Shown here in pieces: positions 1 through 12,480 of a stretch of 64,000 bases of DNA (positions are counted from its first letter, which is position 1; each line of letters starts with the position of its first letter). Origin of the DNA: Favolaschia claudopus. Its lineage: Eukaryota > Basidiomycota > Agaricomycetes > Agaricales > Mycenaceae. Location of the stretch: contig JAWWNJ010000009.1 in assembly GCA_037176885.1 (NCBI GenBank), forward strand, positions 2,294,001 through 2,358,000, given 5' to 3'. The notes under the pieces are model-generated. The model worked only from the letters and a program-made list of their open reading frames with translations, was not told where the DNA came from and did not search any database. The position numbers and the translations under genes were made by a program.

Positions 1-1
1 C

Positions 2-830
2 TGCCGCCAGTGGCGAGAGATTGCGCTCACCACGCCTCTACTTTGGAGGGCAATCGATTTGAGGACCCCGCGTCTTTCTGTAAAAGCGGCAGCCTCGTTG
101 GCTCCCTTATGGTTAAAAAGATCTGGATGTTTGCCGCTCTCCATTCGCGCCACCGACGCTGGCGGCTTTTCATCGGTTCTTCTCTATCTCATTCCTCATC
201 GCGTTCGTCTGGAGCAGCTTGACTTGAAACTGAGAGATGTCAAGGGCTCGGCGAAAGTGCTAGATGGGCCATCCCCACTCCTGCGTACCCTGAATGTTTC
301 GCTCAGCGAAGGGGGTCTTTCCCCGCCGCTCCTTCTCCCGAACCACAATTTGCCACGTCTGTGCACCGTCGGATTGTTCGAGGACCAATCCTCACCCAGC
401 TTCTCTCCCTTGGTCACAATTGACCTCCCTTACGTTGAGTTTGGACCTTGCGAACTGCATCTCCGTTTTACGGCAGACACAGAATTTGGTTGACTGCCAT
501 TACCTCGAGATATGGGGTACCCAAATCCCCGACAACCAGCTCGCTGACCTTCCTTTGTTGTGTTTGAAATCGTTGGTGCTCGGGATATATGGCAACCCCT
601 GTGTACAGCTCCCCAGCATCCTCATTACCCCAGCTCTTCGTCGCCTCGAGCTCCGAGAAGACTCCCTGGACACAATGGACCCCATCGCCTCCCTCAATTC
701 CTTGATTTCGAAATCTAGATGTACGCTTGACGAGTTGCGAATAACCAGAAGTCTCCGTTCATGCGGATGTTTATTACAAGGCGTTTCCCTCAATTTCTGT
801 TGCAATGCTGCGTAGCGCCGAGAAACCGTA
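2..830 (+). pseudogene. F-box/LRR-like protein, 5'-truncated by window edge and frameshifted
   Basis: From base 2 the reading starts with CRQWREIALTTPLLW, the segment that follows the F-box in the large F-box/LRR-like families of Agaricomycetes; the F-box itself lies off the window. The frame stays open to 493, but family-like sequence (LPWSQLTSLTLSLD...) continues in the next frame from about 405 to 760. A third frame (AFPSISVAMLRSAEK) seems to carry the C-terminus to about 850. Two frame changes without convincing introns suggest a pseudogene, or sequencing errors. The family normally acts as the substrate-recognition part of SCF ubiquitin ligases; no function is claimed for this copy. Confidence 0.65.
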
Positions 831-1569
831 TCTTGCTCATCACTGTTTTAAGTAGATACATAACAACGATTACAGAGCTGACGAAATTCGTTCGCAAATC
901 CCTAGTGACACTGTGATGCGAAGGCGACTTGGAGCCTAGCGATGATATGTGATCGCACAATTGCGCCGAACGCTGGTGCCAGACGCGATTACCATTCGGA
1001 CCACTTGAGCAGTGGACAGCGAAGGAACGCGTGGATCGTCACGATGGCAAAACCTTAAACTTAAAGGCTCATACATGCTCTTCCTATACGTCAACGGGTG
1101 TACACAACCATTAAAGCTACATATATTGATTGCAATGCCCATGGTACCAACGTAAAATCGATACAGAAGCAGGTACATGGAAAGAATGTCTAAAACCACT
1201 ATGATCACCGCCAAGCAGCCAAAGTTCATAATAATATGTCGAGCACACGAGACTACGCACAATATGTAAAGTGAAATGGCCAACGTACGAAAGGTTCTCG
1301 ACGACGTTTGAAAATCGAATGGCGCGCAAGGCGGGAAGAAGGGCAAAAACAAAAGAACATGCAACAGATGAGCCGGGCCAAGGAGCCTGGGCTCGCAAGC
1401 ACGGGTATATCAAATTTACATTACTTAGTTGCTTATCGGTCAGAGAGCGTATATGAGGGGTTGAATAAATGCAACAGAAGTCTTAAGATGGATGAGAATG
1501 ATGAACTGGGTATGAGACCTGCGGAGGGGTCAGTTATGCAGCGTCGTCTGATAGAGTGCACGACGGACC
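831..1569. other. Intergenic, nothing supportable
   Basis: Only short overlapping open frames on both strands, without splice-consistent continuation or recognisable motifs. It is the 3' side of both the F-box fragment and the SH3 gene. Confidence 0.6.
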
Positions 1570-3496
1570 TTAAACGGCCATCGCGGTATACCCAGTTGCG
1601 TCCACTGAGGACACTCTTTTTGCGGCCAAGAAGGACGACACGGATTCCTCCGCCTTGCGCATGCAGTCGATGGGTATCAAGCCTACGCTGGACTTGCCGT
1701 CCTCAGCCTTCGCTTTGCCCTTGCCCATGCCAACGTGCTCGATCATAGCCCAGCCGTCATCGTAGACGGCCAACACCTTCACCTTGTCGCCCGCAAGGAC
1801 GGTCATCTCATCCTGCAGCGTCTGCTCGAACGGCCGCCAGATGGTTTCGACCGCGTCGAACTCGGCAGTCGCGGTGCTTGCAGCAATAGGTACAGAGAAG
1901 GCGTCGGCGAAGGGATTTTCCGAGTATGTAGCGGTGTGGGGCGGACTCGGCACGAGGGTTTCGGTAATTTGAGGGACCACCATCTCGGTGGCTGTTGGGT
2001 GAGGGGAAGGTGTGCCGAAGGTCCAGTTGCTGGAGCGATTTTCGCGAGGGGGCGCGGGGAAGGCGAAGGACTCGGTGGGAGAGAAGGGGCGCACGGACAT
2101 GGGGGTGGAGGCCTCGGGTGTGAGCAACTGGTGGTTCGATGCGCCGGTTTCGCGGTCATAGCTAAGGTATTGAGCACTCGTGTTGCTACCCGTCGATGAA
2201 CGACGATTGGCATCGGAGTAGATGTTGGAGTTTTCAATGGATACGAGGAGGGGGATGGGAAGGGAGGGAGAATTAGGTGCGATGGGGGAGATCGGAGATA
2301 GTGGTTGGCCATTTCCTGAACTGCTGAGATCGCCTTTGGGAACGGTGGCAGGTCCGCCGCGGATTTCTACCATGGCCGGCAGCGCGGGAGTGTTATCATC
2401 GAAAGTGATAGAGAACTCGCCTGTAAAAATATTGAGTACCCATTTAGCTCGAAAAATAAGATCGAGGCGTACTGTGGTCAAAGGTAGTACCAAAGCTAGA
2501 ACGTATGCTCCTAGCTGATGAGGCGTTGCCAATAGTCGCATCACCGCTCTCGCGACCAGACCACGTATCGGACTGGGCACCAGAGGCAACGACGCTCGAC
2601 CACCACCGTTTTCTGGCAGCACGTTTGTTGACCGCACGCCTGCGGATGCAGAAGACAAGGAGGAAAATGAGCGCGAAGCCGCCAAGAACGCCAATGATAG
2701 CCCCGACGTATGTGGGGACACCGTGCTTCCCAGAAGAGCCGCTGGGCGCTGGTGTATTGTTCGATCCATCACCGCCGTTTCCAGCAGCGCCGGTCTGCGT
2801 CGTACTGCTGGTATGCGTGGGAATACCATTGGGGTACGTCACGCTGCCAATGACGGTCATGGTCTTGCCGCCAGTTACGACGACGCTGGTGGGACCGGTG
2901 GGAAGAGGATCATCATCTTTACCACCTGGGGTCTGCCCCGCGGCGGCCAGAACACCACCCGTACCGGAGTGGGAGGGGTTCGACGAATCATCCGAATTGT
3001 TGCTGCCTGCAGCTCCGGAAGGTTCGGACCCTGACCCAGTGGCGCTGTGAGACGGCGAACCGTTGGGAGAACCGTTGTTTGACGATCCTTCGGAAGAGCC
3101 TGAACCTGAAGATCCAGAGCCATTTGATGATCCAGAGTTTCCTGTATCACCAGAACCATTGCCAGAGCCGTTGCCCGAACCTGAGCCTGATCCCGTGTTT
3201 CCACCGCTGGAACCGCCGCCGCTGGAGCTACCACCACCCGAACCACTACCAGAGCCAGCAGTACTGGAAGGTCCCGGGTTGCTAGCTGTTGTCGAAGGAG
3301 TCGACGGAGTAGTTGTGTGGGTAGTCGTAGCGGTGTTTCCTGCCAGTAGATTGCCGAGTCCATCTAGTATGGGTACGGTGACGGGTAGACCAAGGAGACC
3401 TCGTTCTTCGGGTGCGAGAAGGCTATCGCGTGCAAGGACTCCTGCTCGAATGGAATCACGACGAGCACGATGGCGAGAATTGCGAGGAGAATGCAT
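1570..3496 (-). CDS. Single-pass membrane protein with Ser/Gly-rich ectodomain and C-terminal SH3 domain
   Basis: Two exons on the minus strand. Exon 1 (3496 to about 2473) encodes a short N-terminus, a long S/G/N/T-rich low-complexity region, one transmembrane helix (YVGAIIGVLGGFALIFLLVF, about residues 265-285) and a basic stop-transfer RRRAVNKRAARKR. A 52-nt intron at 2421-2472 (GTACGC...TTTTACAG) joins it in frame; an alternative donor at 2490 is also in frame. Exon 2 has a Ser/Pro-rich cytoplasmic linker and a C-terminal SH3-like domain (core EMTVLAGDKVKVLAVYDDGW, ending GLIPIDCM). This layout is common in basidiomycete plasma-membrane proteins that may link the wall to polarity or signalling factors through SH3 contacts (inference). 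No signal peptide follows the chosen ATG and an in-frame stop lies just upstream, so a leader exon may be missing. Confidence 0.75.
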
Positions 3497-5821
3497 GATA
3501 AATCGGGGCGGATTTGAGGGTTAGGCCAGTGTGCTGGATTGGCGTTAAACGAATGTGGAGGTCGCGCAGAGGCGACAGTCGGAAGGGAACCCAAGCGTTT
3601 GTGGTGGGAGGAGGGAGAGAGCGAATGCCGTTCTCCCGGCAAAAAACCGGCAAACAGATTTTCTCTCATCAGAGATTCAGAATATAAGTCGTCACCGAAA
3701 GGAGATGGAAGCGCAATATTTCGATCAGTGATATCGACGTTCCTATTTGTCTGCAATAGATCCGATGGTTCTCTGCACACAATTCGCAGATACCGGGAAC
3801 AAAAGGCCCAATTATCTTCTTGCTCTTGCGCTCCTTGCAAAAGATTCGTTTGCGTACAACAATCCACAAGTCAAGCAGCAAAAGATGCATCTGAATGACG
3901 TCGAGGACCGTGTGGGTCGGCTAAGTGGCAACACGTAACTAAGGTTACCGTATAAATGAGAACAAGGCACAAGAGAATATCCACCGAAGCGGAGAAAACC
4001 TTATTCTGAGTTGCGTTATCTGCACGAACGATTGGGGAAATATGCTCTGACAAGAACACTAAGAGGCGAAATATAAGAGCAAGGACGAACGATAGATCGA
4101 TGTTTTACCGGATCGAGAACGACAGCGACGCAGAGGAGCTGTCTGCCACTGTCGAACTGCAATCCTCCTGTTTTCAGATTCAGACATATGCATTGGATTT
4201 GAAGAATGTCCCGCGGAGCCAAAAAAACAAGTCTTTCTTGGTGGGATTTGTTAGGGTGGGATACTGGGCTCGGTGCGTCTCTTGTCCGGGAGACGCCTGG
4301 AGACGGTCTGAAACCGTTCCAAAACCCCCCGAATTCCATGCGCAAGGTTGATTCGTAGGCAAGGGCACGCATCAGTTCGGGCTTTCGGCTTTGCGTTTTC
4401 ACACCTCTTGCCCCCAATGAGGACAGCGCATCAAAAGATGCTCCCTAGCGCCAAGGCATCTCGCAGCGACAATCCTGCGATAACCAGAAAGGCTTGAACG
4501 ACGTCGCTAGCGATAAGTTGTCTGGCTTTTGAATGACTGTCAGCATGGAGGGTGTATGGCGGACAACATTTGCACTCGACCTCAAATGGAAAAACAAGGG
4601 CGGTCATTGGAAGGCTCTCAAACGAATAAGAAATACAAGACATTGGGATGCTGTGGGAAGGACCCATTGTCTTCGTCGTGTCGCCCGCCATTGAAACTTG
4701 CTTCCTGGCGGACCGAATGACCTGAGTATCGCACGAATCTACACGATGGTGGCAGAAGGTGGCAGTTGCCGATAATAGATCGAAGAGGTCCGTGCGAGCG
4801 CTATATTCAGCCCTCACCCAATGAGAAAGTTGCGCGACAATCGGCTGCGGGTAGCGAGTGGGCAGCGGGTGCTACAGCCAAGGGCAGCAAAACTTGTCGG
4901 AGAGGTATATTTGTACGAAGGAGTGGTATATTTGTACTGTGGCAGTCGTAGGTTTGAAGACCAGCGACGCTAGCTAAAAATGCGGCGGTCAGCAAGGAAG
5001 AACTAATGGTAAGTAAAGACGAGGCTTACAGGCCGAGGGAGTCCCGGCGAATTTCCTCCGTGGGATCGAAGATCTACCGCTACAACTTGATTCTTTCAAC
5101 GATTCAGAGGAGAACTAGTCACTGCCAGGATTATTTTTACAGACGCAGCCCAGAAGCCGGAGCGATTTGGAACTTAGGAAAAACCCCTTCAATACAGATC
5201 GGCGATAGCGGCCACAGTTATTGGAACGTGGGCGGTTTCAAGTTGCTCGAAGACCGATCAAGACCCAGAAAGACAGCTATGTCGTGGGGAGTCAGGATTG
5301 GTTTCATGGTCGTGTCTGTTCATTTTTTTCGTAAGCTGTAGGGATTTTACGTGTGCGCACGAACCGTGAATGCATAGTCCCATTCGCCGATGATTGCTGT
5401 CGCAATAATTATAGCTATGGACACCGAACGGAGGGGTGAAATGACATCGAGTAAAGCATAACGCCGGATTACACACCTCTGGGAATTCGCGACAATCTTT
5501 GTTTTAATTCTTGTGCGTTCACTCCAAGCAATCAAACTTGATCGAAGCCTTGCTACGCCCGGGCCTGTGTGGACCGAAGCTCACAGGAAGCAAGCGGCGA
5601 GACGTTGTCAACAAATTGAACTCTGAATTCTGCTCAGCGAGACTCAGCAAAAATGATGAGGCCAGGCAGCAGCTCGGTACCAAGATAAATATGGAATCGA
5701 TAGCTAGAGTATCAGACTCAAAGCTCGCTGCGCGCAATTAACAATAGCGCTACGTCGAACCTGTCCGCGGTCAGAATAGCTGCCTCCGCGTCTGGTGAAA
5801 CTAGCTTGGGCCTGGGACGAC
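3497..5821. other. Gene-poor stretch, nothing supportable
   Basis: About 2.3 kb upstream of the SH3/membrane gene. Several 60-130 codon open frames overlap on both strands, but none shows family motifs, splice-consistent extension or codon contrast. A small direct repeat of GGTATATTTGTAC occurs near 4905-4937. Confidence 0.5.
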
Positions 5822-6479
5822 TTAATCCAGATTCAGAGCATTTTCAGGGATGCTAAGAATCGGAATGGTATACTGCGTAGCTTGACCCTCTCCGTCCTTG
5901 CCTGGTTGAATTGGTGACGCGCCGCCCACTCCACCGATACCTTCTGCAAAATTCTCACAAGTAAGCACTGATTGCAACGGCGCGAAATCGAATCAGCATG
6001 CTTGCCTTCTATGTGGCCGAAAACTCTGTTCAAATATTCCAGAGGGAGATCAGGCAGCGAAACACCCTCGCCAACCCCACCAGCTCCGCCCATTAGTCCA
6101 CCCGCTCCCCCTGCGCCTCCTCGGCCACCTACCCCATGTGCAATGATTAGTAACAGTGTGCACGACAACCATATAATGGTGAAAGGATATTAACCTGCTG
6201 CTTGAATCAAGAAACGAGGCTTTGAATCAGGTGTGTCGCTGACGGGGGAATCTTGGAGCAAGTCATTTAGCTGTAAGTGTTGTTTCATTCCTACTTACCT
6301 CGATGCTTGGTCAAATCTAAAAATCGCAAGTCCGGCGCGCCGCCCTTCCCACCCGCCCCGCCGTGTCGCTCGCCTTTTCCGCCCGCTCCTCCGATTCCAC
6401 CTGGACTCGGAGCGTTGGTTTTCAGATATTAAAAGCAAGTTAGACGACGGATAGACTGCTCACCACTTATGTGCATCAT
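5822..6479 (-). CDS. Small glycine-rich repeat protein, five exons
   Basis: Assembled by hand on the minus strand. Exons are 6464-6479, 6299-6400, 6195-6251, 6006-6128 and 5822-5943. The introns are 63, 47, 66 and 62 nt, and every junction is phase 1. The product is 139 aa, starting MMHISGGIGGAGGKGERHGG and ending NALNLD. It has three Gly-rich blocks (GGIGGAGGKG, GGRGGAGGAGG...GGAGGVGEG, GIGGVGG), each starting at an exon boundary of the form G|GT GGn, so the exons look duplicated. The first three introns are GT-AG with good branch sites; intron 4 begins GCAAGC, a plausible GC-AG intron. Such Gly-rich modules recur in Mycena-like genomes; the role is unknown. An exon upstream of the double ATG cannot be excluded. 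Confidence 0.6.
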
Positions 6480-7539
6480 GAGTATATGAAGATCTAGTCG
6501 ATGGAATGAGCGAGAGAAACACTGTGGGTCGTGGCGGACCCGCTTGAGTGATAGTAAGATCGCATCTTCTCAAGCTCAACAGTTCAACGTTCAACGTTTG
6601 TCAATTGATAATGAAAAGCCCGAAAAGCGCCGTGACAGAATGTCACATAGACTCGTCACATCAATATGCCGTTTATCAGTTTCATTGTCCCAAACTCTCA
6701 TGAACTCGCTTGACCTGCAAGTTGACGCAAACATTTGAAATCGCTAGGCGACAGCAGAATTTTTGGCTCAAAATTATTCTAGCACAGAACTGAGTATCTT
6801 AACCGCTCGCTCGACGCTCAAGCTCAAGCATTGGATCATTGAAACTGGAACACGGTCACCACTCCTTGTCGCATATATTCCGAAGGCAGCAGGCTCGAAA
6901 CCTGTCTCACGGATCTCATATGCATCAGGGTACTATCGATGGTATGGGCCACACTTTCGGCCCCGGTGTTATGTCCTGGCACCTATTTGATTAATTTTTT
7001 TTCAAATAGAAACAGTCGTGGAGAGTCAGGAAACATGATCTTATAAGACCTCTTTGTCGATTGGTAGTCTGTGTTGTATTTTGTGTTTTGCTTTTGCAAT
7101 CAGAAGGTTGACCGTTCAAGTCCTGGTGCAAGTCTTCGCTTTTTCCTTGAGTATTCAATCATATTGTAACATGAACTCTAGTGTGGTCGAGTTCGCTTGG
7201 CTCTTATCCCGCTCGAATCAAGCAAAAAAGCACTATATTGGTAAGACTACTTGTTACACAAATTTCCGCGACATGACCAAAACAAAAGACAGTTGTGATG
7301 TCAGATTGGCAGAGGTAAGTACAAGTAAGAATATACGAACTGCAGGGATGCAAAGGTAAGTTTACGCATCAATTTCGCAAGCGAATACGGAACTCACCTA
7401 AACATTCAAAAAAACGCCGCGCGGCCGCCGACAGTGGTTCCGTTACCAGTGCTTGGCGTCAGTAAAGTGTGTCGGTTGGAAGACGTTGAGGTTGTTCCGA
7501 GCAAGCAAGGCGGGCACGCAGGTGATTGCAAGTGAAACG
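6480..7539. other. Intergenic, nothing supportable
   Basis: No coding or splice pattern stands out. Near 7050-7120 there are B-box-like (GTTCAAGTCC) and D-loop-like (ATTGGTAG) strings, but the arms do not pair well enough for a tRNA gene. Confidence 0.5.
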
Positions 7540-8362
7540 GAGAGCGATTCGAAAGGGTGTATCCATCCTCCGGCTGCTTGCAGGGAAGACAAGGCGCTAC
7601 TGATCAGGAGAGTTCCCTTCCGCGTCTTGAACCATCGCCTTCCCGTTGTCGAGAGTGCCGGAAGACTCGAACTCGAGGGTGGTGATCTTGACCGTGAGGG
7701 TGTTCATGCAAATCTGCATACTACCACGAAGACGAAGCACTGTGGGGGATGAGTATTAACACTTGTAAGAGAAGAGCGACGTACCGTACCAAGGTGCGCA
7801 ACGTGGGCCGCTGTAGTTAGAACGGTGCGGCAAGCAGCTCGAGAAAGAGAGCGTGCGGACATCCTCGACCTGCTTGCCAGCAAAGACGAAGCGTTGTTGG
7901 TCGGGGAATGCCCTCCGCGCTTGGTGTTGACGTTGTCGATGGTATCGGAGGACTGGACCTCCAGGGTGACGATCTTGCCCGTTAGCGTGTTCGCAAAGAT
8001 CTGCATCTCACCACGTAGACAAAGGAAAGCGAGCGATGAGCATCAACTGTGAGAGACAAGAGCGGCAACGTACCGTATTCAGGTGCAACGCGGCTGTTTG
8101 TGGTCAGAGAGGGTGCATTTTCCTTGAGCTGCTTGCCAGCGAGGACGAGGCTTCGATGGTCAGGAGGAATACCCTCCTTGTCCTGGATCTTGGCCTTGAC
8201 AATGTCGATCGTGTCGGACGACTCGACCTTCAAGGTGATGGTCTTGCCCAGGTCTTGACGAAGATCTGCACGCCTCACGGGAGACGCGGTGTAGTCCGAG
8301 AAAGCCAGCCGTGTAGTGACCTTCACACAGACATCTGCGCACCACCGCAGCGACGCAGACTG
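7540..8362 (-). pseudogene. Degenerate polyubiquitin-like tandem array
   Basis: At least four decayed ubiquitin units lie head-to-tail on the minus strand. Unit at about 8273-8080: [19 protein letters not shown] then [20 protein letters not shown]; 4 nt are missing in the TLTGKT stretch. Unit from 8006: [20 protein letters not shown], then frameshifts after KTK. Unit from 7719: [20 protein letters not shown] with an in-frame stop after SPDQ. A fourth, internally deleted unit (LRRCGG boundary, then a stop) lies at 8275-8362. Near the 3' end of a unit, just before the VLRLRGG codons, sits a clear GT-AG intron relic (7740-7789), and a matching one follows the upstream unit, so the duplicated unit probably carried an intron. 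No unit is intact and none can be expected to make ubiquitin. Confidence 0.85.
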
Positions 8363-9991
8363 GAGGTGGCTCGACGACGATGAAGCAGCCTTTCATTGTT
8401 TCAATCCAAAGGATGAGAGCGGTGGGATACGGTGTGTTGTCCAGGCGCCACAGACTTTGTACCAACGGTGAGAGACAAGCTAGAGATAGCCCCAGGCTAT
8501 GCAAATAATCCACCGGACAAGAGAGCGAGACATTTGAAGACGCGGACGAGAGAGAACGAGACAGAGTCGCGCTGCGCCAGCACATGAGGCGTGAGAAAAC
8601 CTTTCCGAGTAAAGGCATAAGCTTATGTCCAAATATGGGCATAAGGCCTGCCAGGGCACTGCACTATCGTCACACTTTCAGGCGTTCACTGGCATTTCCA
8701 AATCTCGTCAAGTCTATCGGCTTGCCGCACTGGATTGGAAGCGCAAAATTGAAGTTGTGAACCTCGCAACATTCTCAATCTCGAAACCTCAAGGCCATCA
8801 GCTTCGGATCTTGATACACACGCAAGGCTTATACGCTAAAAATTCCCCCAATGTGTCTATCGCCGACCCAGTCGTAGTTCTCTCAACCGAACCGAGCCGC
8901 TAATTGCACACACGGATTCAACGCGGAGAAGAACATCCAGCTTTCATCCGTGAGGCGGTCTGTGGGGAAGCGCTTTTCACTCGCTGCGGCTCTATCTCCA
9001 GTGAGCCTGCGTAAGAGGTTCTGGGTCCTTCTTGACTTTCTTGGGAATCCGGATACTCCGCTGTCCTTCCCTTACACCGACGATAATCGATTCTCCTACT
9101 CAACAAGAGAGCAGGCAAACCAAAATTTCCCTCCTGTCAAAATTCCGACAGCTCGCCAAGTCGTATTCTTGCTTTGTTGTCATTCCTTCTCCTGCAAGCT
9201 CGGGAAAAATCATCCGGATACTATCAATCACCCGGTCTATTCTGGCATGCCTCGAGGTGGATCGTGGGTATTGACATCGGCTAGAGACACAAGTCTCTCC
9301 TAGAGTTTGGCGACCACTGAGAGAAAGTGGTGGCGGCTGCCCACCAATGCTCAGGGAACCCGTGGTCAGACCAAAAATTGGCAACTGCCATTCTGGAGTC
9401 TGTCACTCTCATGAATTGCGCAGAGTTCCCTGTCCCCCATGTTTTGCCGGCTATAGCTTGGGGGAGATTGTGTTCAGAGAGTTCTCCCGCGTGACTTTCT
9501 GTTCTCCATATTCCTTTTTCGCTCCATAGGCGCTTATTCTACGCTACGTATCGCACTCTGAGTCACGCCATCCTTTGTTCAACGATTTTTTCAAATTTTG
9601 TCCCTTCAATTTTTACAAAATTTCAGCGTGGCGGTAAACGAATCCCACAAGCTCGGAATAGCGCAGGGAACGCTAGATCGATTTGCTTGGCTTATCTGCA
9701 GCCCTCATCATCGCAATTCATACAGGCGCCCACAAAGTCAAGTGCCCACGTGTGGTTCAGAAGCCCGACCTCATGTCAGCCGAATTTTCTACCGTGTCCA
9801 CCGCCACAGGTGGGGTTTAAACTGGGCCCACTGTGGACTTGGGGAGGTCTGGAGGTGCCAGGACACAACTCTCGATCCCTTTAACGACCAGTATCGCGCT
9901 TTCCCTCCAACTTCTGCCATCGCTGCCCCACATTCTCGTTACAATAAAAAAAACACTCGATACCTCATAAACCTCCTAATCGCCAATCGCC
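8363..9991. other. Intergenic, nothing supportable
   Basis: About 1.6 kb between the ubiquitin relics and the DUF6699 gene, with only short unrelated open frames. The last 200 bp is the presumed promoter and leader of the DUF6699 gene; an A-rich CAATAAAAAAAACAC run lies about 45 nt before its ATG. Confidence 0.5.
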
Positions 9992-11323
9992 ATGTATCCT
10001 TCGCAATGGATGCCTGCCCCCTATGCTCCAAGAATTCCTAATATTTCTCTTCCGGCCACGTCCCCCAGAGCAGCATCCGCTGCCCCGGGTTTACGAGCCT
10101 TTTTCTCGCCCCCTCGGCAGGGCAACTCTTCTCGCCCTTTTCAACCACAAAACGTATACCAGCCCGTTCCGACTTACGTTTATGGAAGAAATTATGAGCA
10201 ACCGGCACCTCCGACGATGCAAAGCCATCCCGCGGTAACTTATAACACGGGTTTGTTTTTTGTCGCTCTTGTTGTCTGCGTTGTTGATCATGGCGGTCCG
10301 TCGCAGGGTATCAGCCATCGGGACGATACGAAAGCAGAGACCATGTTGCCACTGAGTTTACTGAGTTTCCTGGAGTTGCCGCGTCGAACCGATCTGCAGC
10401 TTCTTCGTCGAGCCGACCTGCAGCTTCCTCGTCGACCAGGACTGGAGCTTCCGCATCGAACCGACCTCCTGCGGCAGACACGCGTGCACCCCCCAAGTCG
10501 ATTCTGAAGACTTCTAGGACGCGAGGCAACTCGGTATCCAGCAGTGAGTCGATTCCTTGGGGCTTGGATGGCAGAAATTAAAATTTTACTTCCGAACAGA
10601 TCCAGAGCAGTCGCGTCCCGCTCCTGTTGCAGGTACCTTCCAGTTTGTTTTGGGTCGTCTTGTTGGTATTGACTAGGAGCACAGGTCGAGTGAGGTCGCC
10701 ACCTCCTTTGAATGTTGACCCGAGCGAGTTGAATATTTCTTGTACGTTGTAATTCACCTACCAGATTGCTCTATATTGACTGGCGTTCAGTGCATCGCAT
10801 CAAACCCCTGAAGCCTGAAGCAATTTCTTTGAGGTGGTTGTTGGTCAAGTATACCAGCAGCCCCAAACGCTCGAAAGACCCCCTGCTGTATTTCGATATT
10901 GGGTTTGATCCGAAAAACCGCGACAACTTGAAGGACAGACGATTCGGGGTGGACAGGGCCATGACTCCGGTGCCTGAGGAGGATCGAATTCTTTCCGTCT
11001 CGACCCACTGCTCCATCACCGAGATGAACATTGTTTGCCCGAAACTGGGGGTTATCAGGGTCTCGCGACGGGACGGAATTCGTTGCATCGACGTTTTTGA
11101 CGCGATATATCAGGCCTACAATAAACCCATCTGGCCCAATGAGCAGCCGGGACCGGACGAGATGGGGCGGTACATGCGGCACTTCAAAGCTCGTTGCGAT
11201 GCCTGCCCCAATCCGTCGCACGAATTCTGGGTGGGCATGCGACGAGTCGACTTGCTCAGAGGTAGACGAATTTTTGACGGATTGACGCGTTTGGGTTCCG
11301 ATTGGGAATTGAAGCTTGATTAA
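9992..11323 (+). CDS. DUF6699 family protein, multi-exon
   Basis: The N-terminal exon begins MYPSQWMPAPYAPRIPNISL and is Pro/Ser-rich. A second exon reads ...ASNRSAASSSSRP..., ending RAPPKSILKTSRTRGNSVSS, typical of the low-complexity leader of this family. The large last exon (about 10765-11323) carries the conserved domain: LLYIDWRSVHRIKP, PLLYFDIGFDP, an ...AMTPVPEEDRILSVST strand, GVIRVSRRDGIRCIDVFDAI and a C-terminal WELKLD. DUF6699 is a fungal domain of unknown function, frequent in Agaricomycetes. Introns near 10233-10318, 10552-10605 and 10634-10685 have usable GT-AG signals and keep frame; the last junction before 10765 is uncertain because the nearest donor would give a very short intron. 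Confidence 0.7.
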
Positions 11324-12441
11324 CTCGGGTATTATGAACGGTCAGAGTCTTCGACTCTTTCAGCTCGTAACGTGCATAAAACTCACTTGCTAGATAGGTT
11401 GACATTATATGAAGGACATTCAAACCGCCCCTCTTGATAATTTTGATAATCTTGCATGCCAATTGAAGGCACCCTATGTTACCACCACTCACATTTGTAT
11501 GTTTTTAGCGCAATAAACATGTATTTCTTGGCCGAGCTTGCTACTTAGTCGGTAGACATTGAACGAATGTTCTCCAAAATTCTTGAACCAAGACGATGAG
11601 CACGAGCGGTCGACCTGAGAGCCAGACAGTACAAAGGATGCCAGCTAGTAGAGTTCACGACGCCGACCCTCAAACGCATTGCAAAGGCATGGTGGGCGTC
11701 CACAACTAGCTGTTTAACACTGCCTTCAAGTTTTGAGTCAGCCCGAATTGCCGAGTTCAACACTTTCGGACCGAACTCCGAACCCTCGACGCGTTCGTCC
11801 TCAGAGGCTCAAACCCTTCAATTATCCAGCCGGCCTCCCGTCCTACAACATGGAGCGAAATGTTTCAAATTACTCAGCTTCGTTCACAACCCACTGGGCC
11901 CCACTCACCGCTCCCTGGAAAACTCAAAAGTAGTCAACTGCCAGCCTTAGATTGCAGTTCTAACAGTGCGCGCCGTTCGGCGCGCAGAAACGTTTCCAGT
12001 CGGAGGCTTCCCGATGTCCGTAGAAGTGTGCACAGTGTGCAATGAATTGCGACAGTTCCGAGTCTTGATGAACAAACTATGCGGAGAGCAAGTCAACGGA
12101 GAAAGGTTGGAAGGTGTGTCTCTTGATTCGTTCTGTTTTCATTCCCAAGACTCGGTCTTTCTGCTGTAAGTGCCTCAGGGTCCATTCTCAGTCTGGGCTC
12201 GGATTCAAATTCAAACCTTCAATCTGTCAATGGCAAAGCCGCCGTCTAGATCTCGAGTGGCAGAATTCTAGCATTTTCATGCGGCTACTCGACCCAACCA
12301 CACCCATACCTTGCCCATAACTGTGCGAAAGTGTTGTCTTGGCAGGTCCGTAATTCAGTTTGTACAACACAAGTTTCCCGAAAATATTCCTTGATAGACT
12401 CAATCCAGCCTTCGGTCATCAGCAGGACCCTCCGACTTGTG
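11324..12441. other. Intergenic, nothing supportable
   Basis: Short open frames only, none with family motifs. The right end is the promoter region of the secreted-protein gene at 12481. Confidence 0.5.
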
Positions 12442-12448
12442 TATAAAA
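12442..12448 (+). promoter_or_regulatory. TATA box of the secreted-protein gene
   Basis: TATAAAA in the context TTGTGTATAAAATCTCGG, 33 nt before the ATG at 12481, which allows only a very short leader. Confidence 0.5.
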
Positions 12449-12480
12449 TCTCGGATACTCACAAGCTTCAAGCGACAGTC

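Noticed and set aside
1735..3524. Long plus-strand frames opposite the SH3/membrane gene, some Glu/Pro-rich
   Set aside because: Antisense of Ser/Gly-rich codons; the minus-strand reading has a transmembrane helix, SH3 domain and a good intron.
7040..7125. tRNA-like strings (ATTGGTAG, GTTCAAGTCC, GCA anticodon-like triplet)
   Set aside because: Acceptor, D and T stems do not pair (about 4 of 7 acceptor pairs at best) and spacing needs an unlikely intron; treated as chance or a very decayed relic.
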